Assembly: GCF_018619435.1 (NCBI RefSeq)
Contig: NZ_JAHFZF010000002.1
Coordinates: 186,001-250,000 of the forward strand
Source of the DNA: Rhodoferax sp. U11-2br
GTDB taxonomy: Bacteria; Pseudomonadota; Gammaproteobacteria; Burkholderiales; Burkholderiaceae_C
Direction of reading: 5' to 3'
Length of the DNA stretch: 64,000 bases
This document shows positions 8,925 through 17,747 of the stretch, piece after piece. Position 1 is the first letter of the stretch, and the number at the start of each line of letters is the position of its first letter. Made by a program: the position numbers and the translations under genes. The notes beneath the pieces are model-generated. The model saw only the letters and a list, made by a program, of their open reading frames with translations. It was not told where the DNA came from and did not search any database.

Positions 8925-10271
8925 ATGACCCTATTGACCAGCAATCAGGCCCATCAGGCAGAGCAGGTGCTCAAGGCCCATGGCCTGTCACGCGTGCATA
9001 TTCACTCGGCTGCGGTGCTGCTCAGCGAGGTGATGCAAAACGACTGCACGACCCAGAGCAATACGCTGCCAGACACGTCACTGGCTGTTCCCTGCGAATC
9101 CGTCACTGGCTCGGGACGGCGCAGGCTCTGGGATATGGGCCACAGCGCCGCCTGCCCGGTCACTGGCGTCTGCCTGGACCTTCCCGAGCTGCAGAAGCTG
9201 GCGCGCAAATCCGGCCTGTCCGTTGATGGCTGCTCCGACTACGAAGTGCACAGCCTGGTGCTGCAGGCCTGCCGCAGCCGATCTGCCCTGGCCGAACAAC
9301 TCCAGCGCGAGCTGGACCGCCGTTATGCCCGGCAGATCCAACAGTCCCATCGTTTCAAAACCACTGAGGCCCTGGCTGAAGGCTGGACACACACTAGCCT
9401 GGGTTCCGACTGGGCCGGCGATTTCTGGGCGCTGTTGACCCACCCGCACTGCTCTGCCGATCTGGAGAATCAAGTGTTAGGCCAGGTGCACATGCTGCAG
9501 CACCAGATGGGTCTGGCAGCGCGGGCTGACATCACCCGGCTCAACGAGGTGTTGGCGCACAACCAGTGTTTGATCCAGGAGTTGGCGGCTGCACGACAAC
9601 GCTTGCAAGCCCAGGCAGCAGAGCAGGCTGCCACTCTGGACGCCTTGCGGACCGAGTGCAACCAACTTCGAGCCCGCCTGATCCGTGCCGAAGCTGCGCG
9701 CAGCCTGGCACCATCTGAAGCCGTGGCTGCTCAGGGTTCAGATATTGCAAGCCTGTCACGGCAGCGTCAGGCCGAGGGCAAACAGCGTCTGGCAGATCAC
9801 AACGAAAAGTTGTTGATGCGAAAGTTGCGGCGTGAGGCCGAGGCACAGGCCAACGCGGTGCGACCTGGTAAGCCCGACCGCACATCCATAGAAACCGAGG
9901 CGGCTAAAGGTGCCACTTTCGACACCAGCCCCCCATCAACTGTGGACCTGACCGACCGCGCCGTGTTGTGTGTCGGTGGTCGCACCCAAGGCATCCCCAT
10001 CTACCGCCAGGTGATCGAGAACCGTGGTGCACGCTTTATGCACCACGACGGCGGCGAAGAGGACAAGGCCAGCCGCCTGGGCAACCAGCTACAAGCGGCC
10101 GATGTGGTGATTTGCCAGGTGGCTTGTATCAGCCACGGCGCCTACTGGCGCGTCAAGGAGCATTGCAAACGCACCGGCAAACCTTGCCTGTTTGTCGAAA
10201 TGCCCAGCCGCTCTGCGCTGGAGCGGGCTCTGGGTCAGCTGGCGTCGCGCGTGCTGGGCAGCCTGGCCTGA
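8925..10271 (+). CDS. DUF2325 domain protein with coiled coil
   Basis: About 448 aa, function unknown. The C-terminal about 100 residues form a DUF2325 domain: VLCVGGRTQGIPIYRQ, then MHHDGGEED, DVVICQVACISHGAYW and KRTGKPCLFV. The middle (about residues 205-320) is rich in Ala, Glu, Gln and Leu and is likely coiled coil. The N-terminal part carries several Cys, including a CPVTGVCLDLPELQKLA stretch. AGGA lies 6 nt before the ATG. It is convergent with ccoG. DUF2325 proteins are often reported beside respiratory or stress genes, but no activity should be assigned. Confidence 0.75.
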   Translation: MTLLTSNQAHQAEQVLKAHGLSRVHIHSAAVLLSEVMQNDCTTQSNTLPDTSLAVPCESVTGSGRRRLWDMGHSAACPVTGVCLDLPELQKLARKSGLSVDGCSDYEVHSLVLQACRSRSALAEQLQRELDRRYARQIQQSHRFKTTEALAEGWTHTSLGSDWAGDFWALLTHPHCSADLENQVLGQVHMLQHQMGLAARADITRLNEVLAHNQCLIQELAAARQRLQAQAAEQAATLDALRTECNQLRARLIRAEAARSLAPSEAVAAQGSDIASLSRQRQAEGKQRLADHNEKLLMRKLRREAEAQANAVRPGKPDRTSIETEAAKGATFDTSPPSTVDLTDRAVLCVGGRTQGIPIYRQVIENRGARFMHHDGGEEDKASRLGNQLQAADVVICQVACISHGAYWRVKEHCKRTGKPCLFVEMPSRSALERALGQLASRVLGSLA

Positions 10272-10305
10272 AGGCAGTGACTGATCGCTTACACCAGCCA
10301 ACCCC

Positions 10306-11748
10306 TCACTGCGGCACATGAAAGGTGGTTTTCTCGCGCACCTTGACCAGCTCTTCATCTGACCCAAGCTGCGTGACCTCCAGCTGGATCGGCAAGGTCT
10401 GCCCGGCCAGGTTGCTGGCGTCGGTGAACGGCAGGCGCACGCTCAGGGGCACGGTGCGGGCCTCAACCGGGCCCAATGCCAGCTCCAGCGGTTCACCCAT
10501 GGACAAATCGGGGTGACCCAGCACAGTCACCCGGTAACGCTGTACTTCTTCGGTGGCGTTCATGACATGTAAGCGGTAGACGTTTTCCACCGCGCCCCCA
10601 TTCACCACCCGGGCCATCACACCGCGGTCACGCACCACATCCACCCGCATCGGGCTGCGCAGGGCGACGCTGCTCACAAAGGCCAGCACCGCTGCCAACA
10701 GCAAAGCTGCGTAAATCAGCACCCGTTTGCGCAACACCCGCTTGCGCATGGTCGGCTGGTCCCAGCCGTTGGCCAGGCCGTTCTGGGTCGAATAACGGAT
10801 CAAACCCTTGGGATAATTCATTTGCCCCATGACCGTGTCACACACGTCAATACAGGCGGCACAACCAATGCAGTTGCTTTGCAAACCATCGCGTATGTCG
10901 ATGCCGGTTGGGCAGACCTGCACACACAAGGTGCAGTCAATGCAGTCGCCCAAGCCCAGCGCCTTGGGGTCGGCGCTGCGCGAACGTGCGCCGCGTGCCT
11001 CACCCCGTGTTGTGTCGTAGCCGATAACCAGGGTGTCGCGGTCCATCATCGCACCTTGGAACCGGGCATAGGGGCAGGCGTGTTTGCACATCTGCTCACG
11101 CAAATAGCCCGCGTTGACATAGGTGGCCAGGCCATAAAAACCGACCCAGAACAGCTCCCACGAGGTCCAGGCCAGGGTCAGAGCTTGCGCACCCAGGGTC
11201 TGGATTGGTGTGAAGTAACCGACAAAGGTGAAACCGGTCCACAGGCTGATCAAGAGCCAAGTCGCCTGTTTGCCGCCCTTGCGGGCCAGCTTTTCAGGTG
11301 TCCAGGGCATCGCATCGAGCCGTTTGCGGGCGTGGTGGCTGCCTTCCAGGCGCTGCTCCACCCACAGGAAAATCTCGGTGTAGACCGTTTGCGGGCAGGC
11401 GAAACCACACCAGATGCGCCCGGCCACGGCCGTCACAAAAAACAGCAGCAAAGCCGCCAGCATCAACAACACCGCCAGGTAAATCAGGTCTTGCGGGTAC
11501 AAGGCCAGGCCAAACAAGTAGAAGCGCTGCTGCCCCAAGTCAAACAACACCGCTTGGCGGTCGTTCCAGGACAACCAGGGCAGGCCGTAAAACACCAGCT
11601 GGGTCAGCCACACCGCCGCCCAGCGCCAGGCAGCAAACCGGCCGGTGACGGCACGTACATAAATCTTGTTTTTGGCATCCATCACAAACAGGCCACCCTC
11701 GGTAGCGCTGTCAGCAACGGGTAGGATGGGAATGATCGTTTTTGACAT
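10306..11748 (-). CDS. ccoG: Cytochrome c oxidase accessory protein CcoG (RdxA/FixG)
   Basis: Membrane-bound ferredoxin-like protein needed for maturation of cbb3-type oxidase, probably by reducing copper. It has about five membrane helices in the N-terminal half. The FixG motif RIWCGFACPQTVYTE is followed by two 4Fe-4S clusters (CIDCTLCVQVCPTG and CIGCAACIDVCD) and a C-terminal FixG immunoglobulin-like domain. It is 480 aa from 11748; an in-frame ATG at 11682 (MDAKNKIYVRAV) is an alternative start, because the first ATG lies inside an FNR-like palindrome and neither start has a good ribosome site. The cbb3 subunits are not in this window. Confidence 0.92.
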   Translation of the reverse strand: MSKTIIPILPVADSATEGGLFVMDAKNKIYVRAVTGRFAAWRWAAVWLTQLVFYGLPWLSWNDRQAVLFDLGQQRFYLFGLALYPQDLIYLAVLLMLAALLLFFVTAVAGRIWCGFACPQTVYTEIFLWVEQRLEGSHHARKRLDAMPWTPEKLARKGGKQATWLLISLWTGFTFVGYFTPIQTLGAQALTLAWTSWELFWVGFYGLATYVNAGYLREQMCKHACPYARFQGAMMDRDTLVIGYDTTRGEARGARSRSADPKALGLGDCIDCTLCVQVCPTGIDIRDGLQSNCIGCAACIDVCDTVMGQMNYPKGLIRYSTQNGLANGWDQPTMRKRVLRKRVLIYAALLLAAVLAFVSSVALRSPMRVDVVRDRGVMARVVNGGAVENVYRLHVMNATEEVQRYRVTVLGHPDLSMGEPLELALGPVEARTVPLSVRLPFTDASNLAGQTLPIQLEVTQLGSDEELVKVREKTTFHVPQ

Positions 11749-11755
11749 ACGTCAA
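11742..11755. promoter_or_regulatory. FNR/FixK-type binding site
   Basis: TTGACATACGTCAA is a perfect TTGAC-N4-GTCAA palindrome, close to FNR/Anr/FixK consensus. Its centre is 66 nt upstream of the alternative ccoG start at 11682, so a class II promoter with transcription starting near 11707 would fit. It also lies about 70 nt upstream of the divergent MocR gene. Confidence 0.6.
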
Positions 11756-11822
11756 GGATGCCGCAGACTCATCTGAAATGGTAGATTCAGTTTTTAAGAA
11801 AAAAACCATATCAGTTTCCACC

Positions 11823-13307
11823 ATGAAACGCTACGAACACTACGCCCAGGACATCGCCCGGCTGATCAAGGCCCAGACCTTGCGCCCTGGTGACCGGCTG
11901 CCGTCGGTGCGCCAGGCCAGCACCAGCCGCCAGATCAGCCCGGCCACGGTGTTTGCCGCCTATTACCTGCTGGAAGCGCAGGGCTTGATCGAGGCGCGTC
12001 CCCGCTCGGGCTACTACGTCACGACACAAGCCCAGCCGCTGCAGGCCGAGCCAAGCACCGCGCCGCCCGGTGCAGACGCCACCGCCGTCAACATCAGTGA
12101 TCTGGTGTTCGAGGTGCTGGAGTCCACCCGCCAGCCCGATGTGGTGCCGCTGGGTTCGGCCTTTCCGAGCCCGGCGCTGTTCCCGCTGGACAAACTGGCG
12201 CGTTGCCTGACACCCGCGATGCGGCAATTGGCGCCCGAGCGTCTGGTGGAAGACCTGACCCAGGGCAACGAGCGCCTGCGCCGATGGATCAGCCTGCGGT
12301 ATGCCAGCCACGGCACCGCAGTGAAGATGGACGAAGTGGTCATCACCAACGGTGCGATGGAGGCCTTGACCTTGTGCCTGCAGGCGGTGACCCAGCCCGG
12401 CGACGTGGTGGCGGTGGAGTCGCCCACGTTTTATCTGGCCCTGCAAGCGCTGGAGCGGCTCAAGTTGCGCGCGGTCGAGGTGGCCACCCACCCGCGCGAC
12501 GGCATCGACTTGGCGTCGCTGGAGGCTGTGTTGCAGGCCCACCCGGTGAAAGCCTGCTGGTTCATGCCGAACTTCCAGAACCCGCTGGGCAGTCTGATGC
12601 CCGAACCCCGCAAACAGGCGTTGGTCAAATTGTTGGCAGAGCACCAGGTGCCCTTGATCGAAGACGACGTTTACGGCGAGTTGTACTTTGGCCTGAACCG
12701 CCCACCGCCCGCCAAGGCCTACGACCAGCACGGTTTGGTGTTGCACTGCAGTTCATTCTCCAAAAACCTGGCGCCAGGTTATCGGGTGGGCTGGGCTGCC
12801 GCTGGCCGATTTGCCAAGCAGGTGCAACGTCTCAAGCTGATGACCACCCTGTCCAGCGCGATTCCTTCGCAGCTGGCGATAGCAGACTACCTGCAAGGCG
12901 GCCAGTTTGAGCGCCACTTGCGGCAATTGCGGCTCAGCCTGGCCAAACAACAGGATGTCGCCTTGAAGGTGATTGCAGCGCATTTTCCGGTGGGAACACG
13001 GGTCACCCGACCGCAGGGTGGTTACTTTTTGTGGCTGGAATTGCCGCCGCAGGTGGATGCCTTGGTGTTACAGCGTCGGTTGCTGGCCCAACGCATCAGC
13101 ATCGCGCCCGGTCACCTGTTCTCTGCCGACCAACGCTTTGGTCATTGCCTGCGCCTGAACTACGGCCAACTCGCGGATGCCCGCTTTGAAGACGCCCTCA
13201 AACGTGTCGGGCAGGTCGCCTGTGAGTTGTCAGCGCTCGTCCCGGTAGCTGTACCACTGGTACAGGATGCGCTGCCCGAGGCGGCGAAACGGCGCCAGCG
13301 CTGGTGA
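11823..13307 (+). CDS. MocR-family (GntR HTH plus aminotransferase-like) regulator
   Basis: Transcription factor of 494 aa. The N-terminal GntR winged helix (residues 1-70: IARLIKAQTLRPGDRLPSVR, then RQISPATVFAAYYLL) is joined to a fold-type I aminotransferase domain with the PLP lysine in SSFSKNLAPGYRVGW. MocR proteins usually control a neighbouring amine, amino-acid or vitamin B6 gene; the facing FAD oxidase is the obvious candidate. TauR is a MocR regulator of taurine genes in other bacteria, so a link to tauABC-xsc 7 kb away is possible but unsupported. The last 26 codons overlap the end of the convergent oxidase gene. Confidence 0.88.
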   Translation: MKRYEHYAQDIARLIKAQTLRPGDRLPSVRQASTSRQISPATVFAAYYLLEAQGLIEARPRSGYYVTTQAQPLQAEPSTAPPGADATAVNISDLVFEVLESTRQPDVVPLGSAFPSPALFPLDKLARCLTPAMRQLAPERLVEDLTQGNERLRRWISLRYASHGTAVKMDEVVITNGAMEALTLCLQAVTQPGDVVAVESPTFYLALQALERLKLRAVEVATHPRDGIDLASLEAVLQAHPVKACWFMPNFQNPLGSLMPEPRKQALVKLLAEHQVPLIEDDVYGELYFGLNRPPPAKAYDQHGLVLHCSSFSKNLAPGYRVGWAAAGRFAKQVQRLKLMTTLSSAIPSQLAIADYLQGGQFERHLRQLRLSLAKQQDVALKVIAAHFPVGTRVTRPQGGYFLWLELPPQVDALVLQRRLLAQRISIAPGHLFSADQRFGHCLRLNYGQLADARFEDALKRVGQVACELSALVPVAVPLVQDALPEAAKRRQRW

Positions 13308-14624
13308 GCGCACCACGCCGAACAGGTTCGGGGCCTGTAGCGGTGCGTTGTAGATGGGCAGCTTGAAGACCTCCTGCCCGGCGTCCTTGCCGGCCACCCG
13401 TTCGGCCAGCCGTTTGCCCGCCCAAGTCGAAAAAGCCACGCCATTGCCGCCATAACCCAGGGCATACCAAGTGGTTTGGGCCGGGTCAGGCTGGGTGATG
13501 CGCGGCATCATGTCGTGGCTGACATCGACCCAACCCCACCACGAGTAGTCGATGCCAATGCCTGCGAGTGGCGGAAATTTGCGCGCAATGGCGTCGGTGA
13601 GCAATTTCAGATGTTTGGGTGCAGAGGCGTTGGCGCCATGGATGGCGCTGCGGCTGCCAATTTGCAAGCGCTTGTCGGGCAACAGACGGTAATAAAAGCG
13701 CAAGGTGCGGGTGTCGGTCAGGAAGGTGCGGGTCTGAAAATTCGTCGCCGCTATCTCCGCATCGGTCAAGGGCCGGGTCACCACCGAGTTGGAGAGGATC
13801 GGCATGATCTTGTTGGTGAGCTGCGGATGCAATCCCTGCCCGGTGTAACCGCCGGTGCACACGGCCACCCGTTTTGCCCGAACCGTGCCGCCGGGCGTTC
13901 GCAGCAACTGTTCGTCGCCCACTGTGGACCAGCTTTGCACTGGACTGGCTGGGTGGAACTTGACGCCGTGCGCGCGCGCCTGGTTGATCAGTCCGTAAGC
14001 AAACTTCATGGGATGAATGCCAATGCCCTGCGATTCCAGCATGGCGCCCACCGCATCACGCTCGTCGCAGTAGTCACGATGCAACTCCTCTGCCGTCAAC
14101 AAACGGGGGTCATAGCCAAACACCTCGCGGCGAACACGGGCTTCGTTGCGCAGGTAGGCCAGTTTCTCGGGCCGGTGTGCCAGATACAGGTGGCCACCAG
14201 CGTAGGCGTCGCAGTCAATCTGACGCGTCAGGTCAGAGAAGTTGTCATAGCCGGTACGCACCTCGTGATCGAGTTGTTTGGCCACGTCCAGCCCCCAACG
14301 GGTGATCCATTGGGAGCGGGTCAGGCGCCCGGCGGCGTTCTGACCCTGACCGCCGTTGCGACTGGAGCAGCCCCAGACCGTCTGGTTGGCCTCCAGCACC
14401 CGCGCCTGGATGCCGTGTTCACGCGCTAGGTAGAGCGCGGTGGCGATGCCGGTCAATCCAGCACCGATGATGATCACCTCGGTCTCTTGGTCAGAAGCAA
14501 TGGGGCCATCGTCTTGGGGAGGCAGACCGGCGGTGGCAGTCCAATAGGTGGGGGCATGGGCACTGCCGACGCCGGGGCTGGTCGAGACCAGCGGGTCGTA
14601 ATGCGGATCGTAGGGACTGAGCAT
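13230..14624 (-). CDS. DAO-family FAD-dependent oxidoreductase (PuuB-like)
   Basis: 464 aa from ATG 14624. It has a short N-terminal lead-in (YDPLVSTSPG..APTYWTATAG) typical of gamma-glutamylputrescine-oxidase-like proteins, then an FAD site EVIIIGAGLTGIATALYLA, the CSSRNGGQGQN motif, and GYGGNGVAFSTWAGKRLAE near the C-terminus. It probably oxidises a secondary or primary amine or a derivatised polyamine, with release of aldehyde. The conserved tail (RLGQRILYQWYSYRDE) lies in the 78-bp overlap with the convergent MocR gene, so this reading is the constrained one there. Confidence 0.85.
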   Translation of the reverse strand: MLSPYDPHYDPLVSTSPGVGSAHAPTYWTATAGLPPQDDGPIASDQETEVIIIGAGLTGIATALYLAREHGIQARVLEANQTVWGCSSRNGGQGQNAAGRLTRSQWITRWGLDVAKQLDHEVRTGYDNFSDLTRQIDCDAYAGGHLYLAHRPEKLAYLRNEARVRREVFGYDPRLLTAEELHRDYCDERDAVGAMLESQGIGIHPMKFAYGLINQARAHGVKFHPASPVQSWSTVGDEQLLRTPGGTVRAKRVAVCTGGYTGQGLHPQLTNKIMPILSNSVVTRPLTDAEIAATNFQTRTFLTDTRTLRFYYRLLPDKRLQIGSRSAIHGANASAPKHLKLLTDAIARKFPPLAGIGIDYSWWGWVDVSHDMMPRITQPDPAQTTWYALGYGGNGVAFSTWAGKRLAERVAGKDAGQEVFKLPIYNAPLQAPNLFGVVRSPALAPFRRLGQRILYQWYSYRDER

Positions 14625-14918
14625 GTTTTTCTCGGAAACGGCAAACCCGGCGAATGCTAGCCAGACCTGTAGCAGCAGGGAACGAAGGATTTCGAGGATG
14701 CATGTTTGAAAACTGCATAAGCAGGGCAACTGCGGTCGATGCTGAAAATGCTCCTGTTTTGATAATGACTTGTTGAGCATCCACAAGGGCCAGAGGTCAA
14801 TAAGGCGCCCAACCCGAAGGCAAGTGCCCATTTCGCGTTAACTTATGCGGAATTCTTCGTTGGCATGGCGCGGGTGATGCGGGACAGTTCTTCTTTTCAA
14901 GTACCTGTTTCTCGCCGT

Positions 14919-16190
14919 ATGACCTCGCTTCCACTCCCTCTTCGTACCCTGGCCTTGGGCCTGGCTCTGGCGGCGCCGTTGGTGGCCAACGCCACCAATG
15001 GCTACTTTTCACACGGTTACGGCGCCAAGTCTCAAGGCATGGCCGGTGTTGGTATTGCGCTGCCGCAGGATGGCCTGGCTGCCGCCACCAACCCCGCGGG
15101 CACCGCACTGGTGGGCAACCGATATGACTTCGGGCTGACGGTGTTTGCACCGAAGCGCAGTACAGACATCATTGGCAACGGCTTTGGCGCCGACGCCAGC
15201 TACAGCGGCAACGACACCAGCACATTCCTGATCCCGGACTTTGGCTACACCCGCCAGATTAATCCCGACCTGGCGGTCGGTGTGGCGGTGTATGGCAATG
15301 GCGGCATGAACACCGACTACGGCCAGAACCCGTATGCCCGTTTTGGCGCCACGGGTTCGGCAGGCGTCAACCTGGAGCAGCTGTTTATTTCTCCTTCGGT
15401 GGCCTACAAGGTCAACGACACCCACACCTTTGGCGCCGCGCTGAATGTGGCTTACCAGCGTTTTGAGGCCAAGGGCATCGGCCTTTTTAGTGGCTTTTCA
15501 ACATCACCAGCGAATGTCAGCGACCAGGGTGTGGAAAGCAGCACCGGTGTGGGTGTGCGACTCGGCTGGATTGGCAAAGTGACGCCGCAATTGACACTGG
15601 GCGCCACCTGGTCCTCCAAGATCTCCGGCAAGTTCGACAAGTACAAAGGGCTGTTTGCCGATGGTGGCAGTTTTGATGTGCCCGAGAACTATGGGCTGGG
15701 ACTGGCGTTTGAGGCCACACCGGCCTGGACCCTGGCCGCTGATGTGCAAACCATTCTTTACAGCAAAGTGAGCGCCGTTGGCAATTCGGCGGCCAGCCTG
15801 TTTGCGGGCCAGTCACAACTAGGTGCTGCCAACGGCCCTGGCTTTGGCTGGAAAGATGTGACGGTACTCAAGCTCGGGGTGAGCCACCAACTGCGCTCTG
15901 ACCTGGTCCTACGGGGTGGCCTGAGTTTTGCCAATCAGCCGGTGCCGCAGTCTGAGACCTTCTTCAACATTCTGGCGCCAGGCGTGATCACCCGGCATGT
16001 GACGCTGGGCGCCACCTGGACCAGCCCGAGCGGCGGTGAACTCACCGGATTTTTTGCCCATGGCTTGGGTGAAACGGTCAACGGTTCAGGCTCCATCACA
16101 CCGGGCAACCCGCCCGGCTTTGGCGGCGGCGAGGCCAATGTGCGCCTGAAGGAAAACATCATCGGCATCGCTTACGGCTGGAAGTTCTGA
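14919..16190 (+). CDS. OmpP1/FadL-type outer-membrane transport protein
   Basis: About 423 aa with a signal peptide (LRTLALGLALAAPLVANA), then ATNGYFSHGYGAKSQGMAGVG and LAAATNPAGTALVG, the FadL/TodX N-terminal hatch signature. The rest is an amphipathic beta-barrel ending in WKF. Such channels take up hydrophobic compounds. It lies 26 nt upstream of the split YeeE/YedE genes and may be co-transcribed with them, so the cargo could be a sulfur compound rather than fatty acid; that is inference. In-frame ATGs at 14865 and 14877 exist; 14919 was chosen for the signal peptide. Confidence 0.85.
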   Translation: MTSLPLPLRTLALGLALAAPLVANATNGYFSHGYGAKSQGMAGVGIALPQDGLAAATNPAGTALVGNRYDFGLTVFAPKRSTDIIGNGFGADASYSGNDTSTFLIPDFGYTRQINPDLAVGVAVYGNGGMNTDYGQNPYARFGATGSAGVNLEQLFISPSVAYKVNDTHTFGAALNVAYQRFEAKGIGLFSGFSTSPANVSDQGVESSTGVGVRLGWIGKVTPQLTLGATWSSKISGKFDKYKGLFADGGSFDVPENYGLGLAFEATPAWTLAADVQTILYSKVSAVGNSAASLFAGQSQLGAANGPGFGWKDVTVLKLGVSHQLRSDLVLRGGLSFANQPVPQSETFFNILAPGVITRHVTLGATWTSPSGGELTGFFAHGLGETVNGSGSITPGNPPGFGGGEANVRLKENIIGIAYGWKF

Positions 16191-16216
16191 GCGTCAATTC
16201 TGTTACTGCAAACCTC

Positions 16217-16648
16217 ATGAACCATTTCACACCGGTCTCGGCGCTGCTGGGGGGCCTGCTGATTGGCCTGTCAGCGAGCTTGTTGCTGTGGCTCAATGGC
16301 CGCATCGCTGGCGTCAGTGGCATCCTGTTCGGGCTGCTGTCGGGCTCTTTGCCTGAGCGTGTCTGGCGTGGCCTGTTTGTGCTGGGGCTGGTGCTTGGCA
16401 CGGCCGGCTACCTAGCTCTGACCCTCACCTCAGCGCCAGTGCGCCAGGGATTCCCGGTGCCACTGTTGCTGTTGGCGGGTTTGCTCACCGGTTTTGGCAC
16501 CGCTCGCGCCAATGGCTGCACCAGCGGCCACGGTGTCTGTGGGCTGGCGCGCCTATCGCTGCGTTCACTGGTGGCAACGGTCACGTTTCTGGGGGTGGCC
16601 TTGTTCACGACCTATCTGACGCGGCATCTTCTCGAGGTAGGCACATGA
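16217..16648 (+). CDS. YeeE/YedE-family sulfur transporter, N-terminal half protein
   Basis: Small integral membrane protein, 143 aa, about four helices. It contains the family Cys motif [19 protein letters not shown]. YeeE-type proteins move thiosulfate or related sulfur species through conserved Cys residues. Here the transporter is split in two genes (PmpA/PmpB-like arrangement), and the second starts within the stop codon of this one. It precedes the rhodanese-encapsulin operon by about 0.6 kb. Confidence 0.85.
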   Translation: MNHFTPVSALLGGLLIGLSASLLLWLNGRIAGVSGILFGLLSGSLPERVWRGLFVLGLVLGTAGYLALTLTSAPVRQGFPVPLLLLAGLLTGFGTARANGCTSGHGVCGLARLSLRSLVATVTFLGVALFTTYLTRHLLEVGT

Positions 16649-17139
16649 GCCGCGCCAAGCCAGTGTTGCAGGGGCTGGTCAGCCTGCTTGCGGGCACGGT
16701 GTTTGGTGTGGGGCTGGCAGTCGCCCAAATGATCGATCCAAATAAGGTGCTGGGGTTTCTGGACGTGGCAGGTGCGTGGGATGCCAGCCTGCTGTTGGTG
16801 CTGGGTGGCGCGGTTACGCTGACGGCCATCCTGTTTCGACTGGTGCTGCGGCGCGCCACACCGGTGTTGGACGACCACTTTCATCTGCCGACAACCTCGG
16901 TGATTGATGCACGCCTGCTTACCGGTGCGGCACTGTTTGGCGTGGGCTGGGGTGTCGCTGGCTACTGCCCCGGACCGGCTGTGGCCTCCTTGGGTTTTGC
17001 CAACCCCGAAGCGATGTGGCTGCTGCCCGCCATACTGCTCGGGGCCGGCCTGCAACGCTGGCTTGACCAGCGGCATCGAGACCAGCACACAGCGACCAAA
17101 CCACCCACCTCATCAGATGAATTGGTAATGAAGAACTAA
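16645..17139 (+). CDS. YeeE/YedE-family sulfur transporter, second half (DUF6691-like)
   Basis: 164 aa membrane protein, overlapping the previous gene by ATGA. It carries GTVFGVGLAVAQMIDPNKVLGFLDVAG and a second Cys motif, FGVGWGVAGYCPGPA, matching the partner half of split YeeE/YedE transporters. The two proteins presumably pair to form one channel with the conserved Cys from each half facing the pore. The hydrophilic C-terminal tail is rich in charged residues. Confidence 0.83.
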   Translation: MSRAKPVLQGLVSLLAGTVFGVGLAVAQMIDPNKVLGFLDVAGAWDASLLLVLGGAVTLTAILFRLVLRRATPVLDDHFHLPTTSVIDARLLTGAALFGVGWGVAGYCPGPAVASLGFANPEAMWLLPAILLGAGLQRWLDQRHRDQHTATKPPTSSDELVMKN

Positions 17140-17256
17140 GAAAACTGTTGTTTGTGTTTTGACTGACTGTCTTTAGAGTCCCAAGCACTGCCTGTAGCCA
17201 CCAAGTTCAGGTGATTTGAACCACTCCGACAACCCGTCAATACAAGGATAAAACCC

Positions 17257-17724
17257 ATGAGTCATGTCATCGAAGCCACCCCTCTGAACGAAGAATTAAA
17301 TGCAGTGCGAAAGGTCGCCCTGGCCACTGCCCTGCCTTACGCCGGAGGGGTCCCGCCCAAGTTGGCCTGGGCCCTGGTGGAAGCCGGTGAGGCGGTGCTG
17401 GTGGATGTGCGCACCACCGAAGAGCGCAAGTTTGTTGGCCACGTGCCAGGCAGCCTGCATGTGGCCTGGGCCAGTGGCACCGCCTTGACTCGCAACCCGC
17501 GGTTTGTGCGCGAGCTGGAGGCCAAGGCACCCAAGGATGCCACCATTTTGTTGTTGTGCCGCAGCGGCAAACGCTCAGACCTGGCCGCCGAGGCCGCCGC
17601 CAAAGCAGGATTCACCAACGTCTTCAACGTGCTCGAAGGTTTTGAAGGCGAGATCGACGAACAACGGCACCGTGGCCGTCTGGGCGGCTGGCGCGCCCAC
17701 GACCTGCCCTGGGTCCAGGATTAA
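17257..17724 (+). CDS. Rhodanese-like sulfurtransferase
   Basis: 155 aa single-domain rhodanese. Active-site Cys101 lies in [10 protein letters not shown], a CRSGxRS loop that favours thiosulfate or persulfide chemistry. No signal peptide, so cytoplasmic. AAGGATAAAACCC precedes the ATG. It is the first gene of the encapsulin operon (23 nt to cysK), suggesting it passes sulfane sulfur between the desulfurase, thiosulfate and acceptors. Rhodaneses are commonly found beside Family 2A encapsulins. Confidence 0.9.
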   Translation: MSHVIEATPLNEELNAVRKVALATALPYAGGVPPKLAWALVEAGEAVLVDVRTTEERKFVGHVPGSLHVAWASGTALTRNPRFVRELEAKAPKDATILLLCRSGKRSDLAAEAAAKAGFTNVFNVLEGFEGEIDEQRHRGRLGGWRAHDLPWVQD

Positions 17725-17747
17725 CCAACCACCACGAAGGACAAACC

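Noticed and set aside
8925-10271. DUF2325 protein as a phage-defence component
   Set aside because: No nuclease, methylase or toxin domain is adjacent; the neighbours are housekeeping and respiratory genes.
11766-11820. Direct repeats (GATTCAGTTTTT and TATCAGTTTCC) as a MocR self-operator
   Set aside because: Similarity is limited to a short CAGTTT and the spacing is not typical enough to annotate.
13230-14624. FAD oxidoreductase as the missing MnmC oxidase half
   Set aside because: It is 4.5 kb from the MnmD gene, on the other strand, and its motifs fit PuuB-type amine oxidases.
14625-14918. Possible small gene or RNA between the amine oxidase and the FadL-type gene
   Set aside because: No ribosome site, conserved frame or strong hairpin was seen; it is presumably promoter DNA for the two divergent genes.
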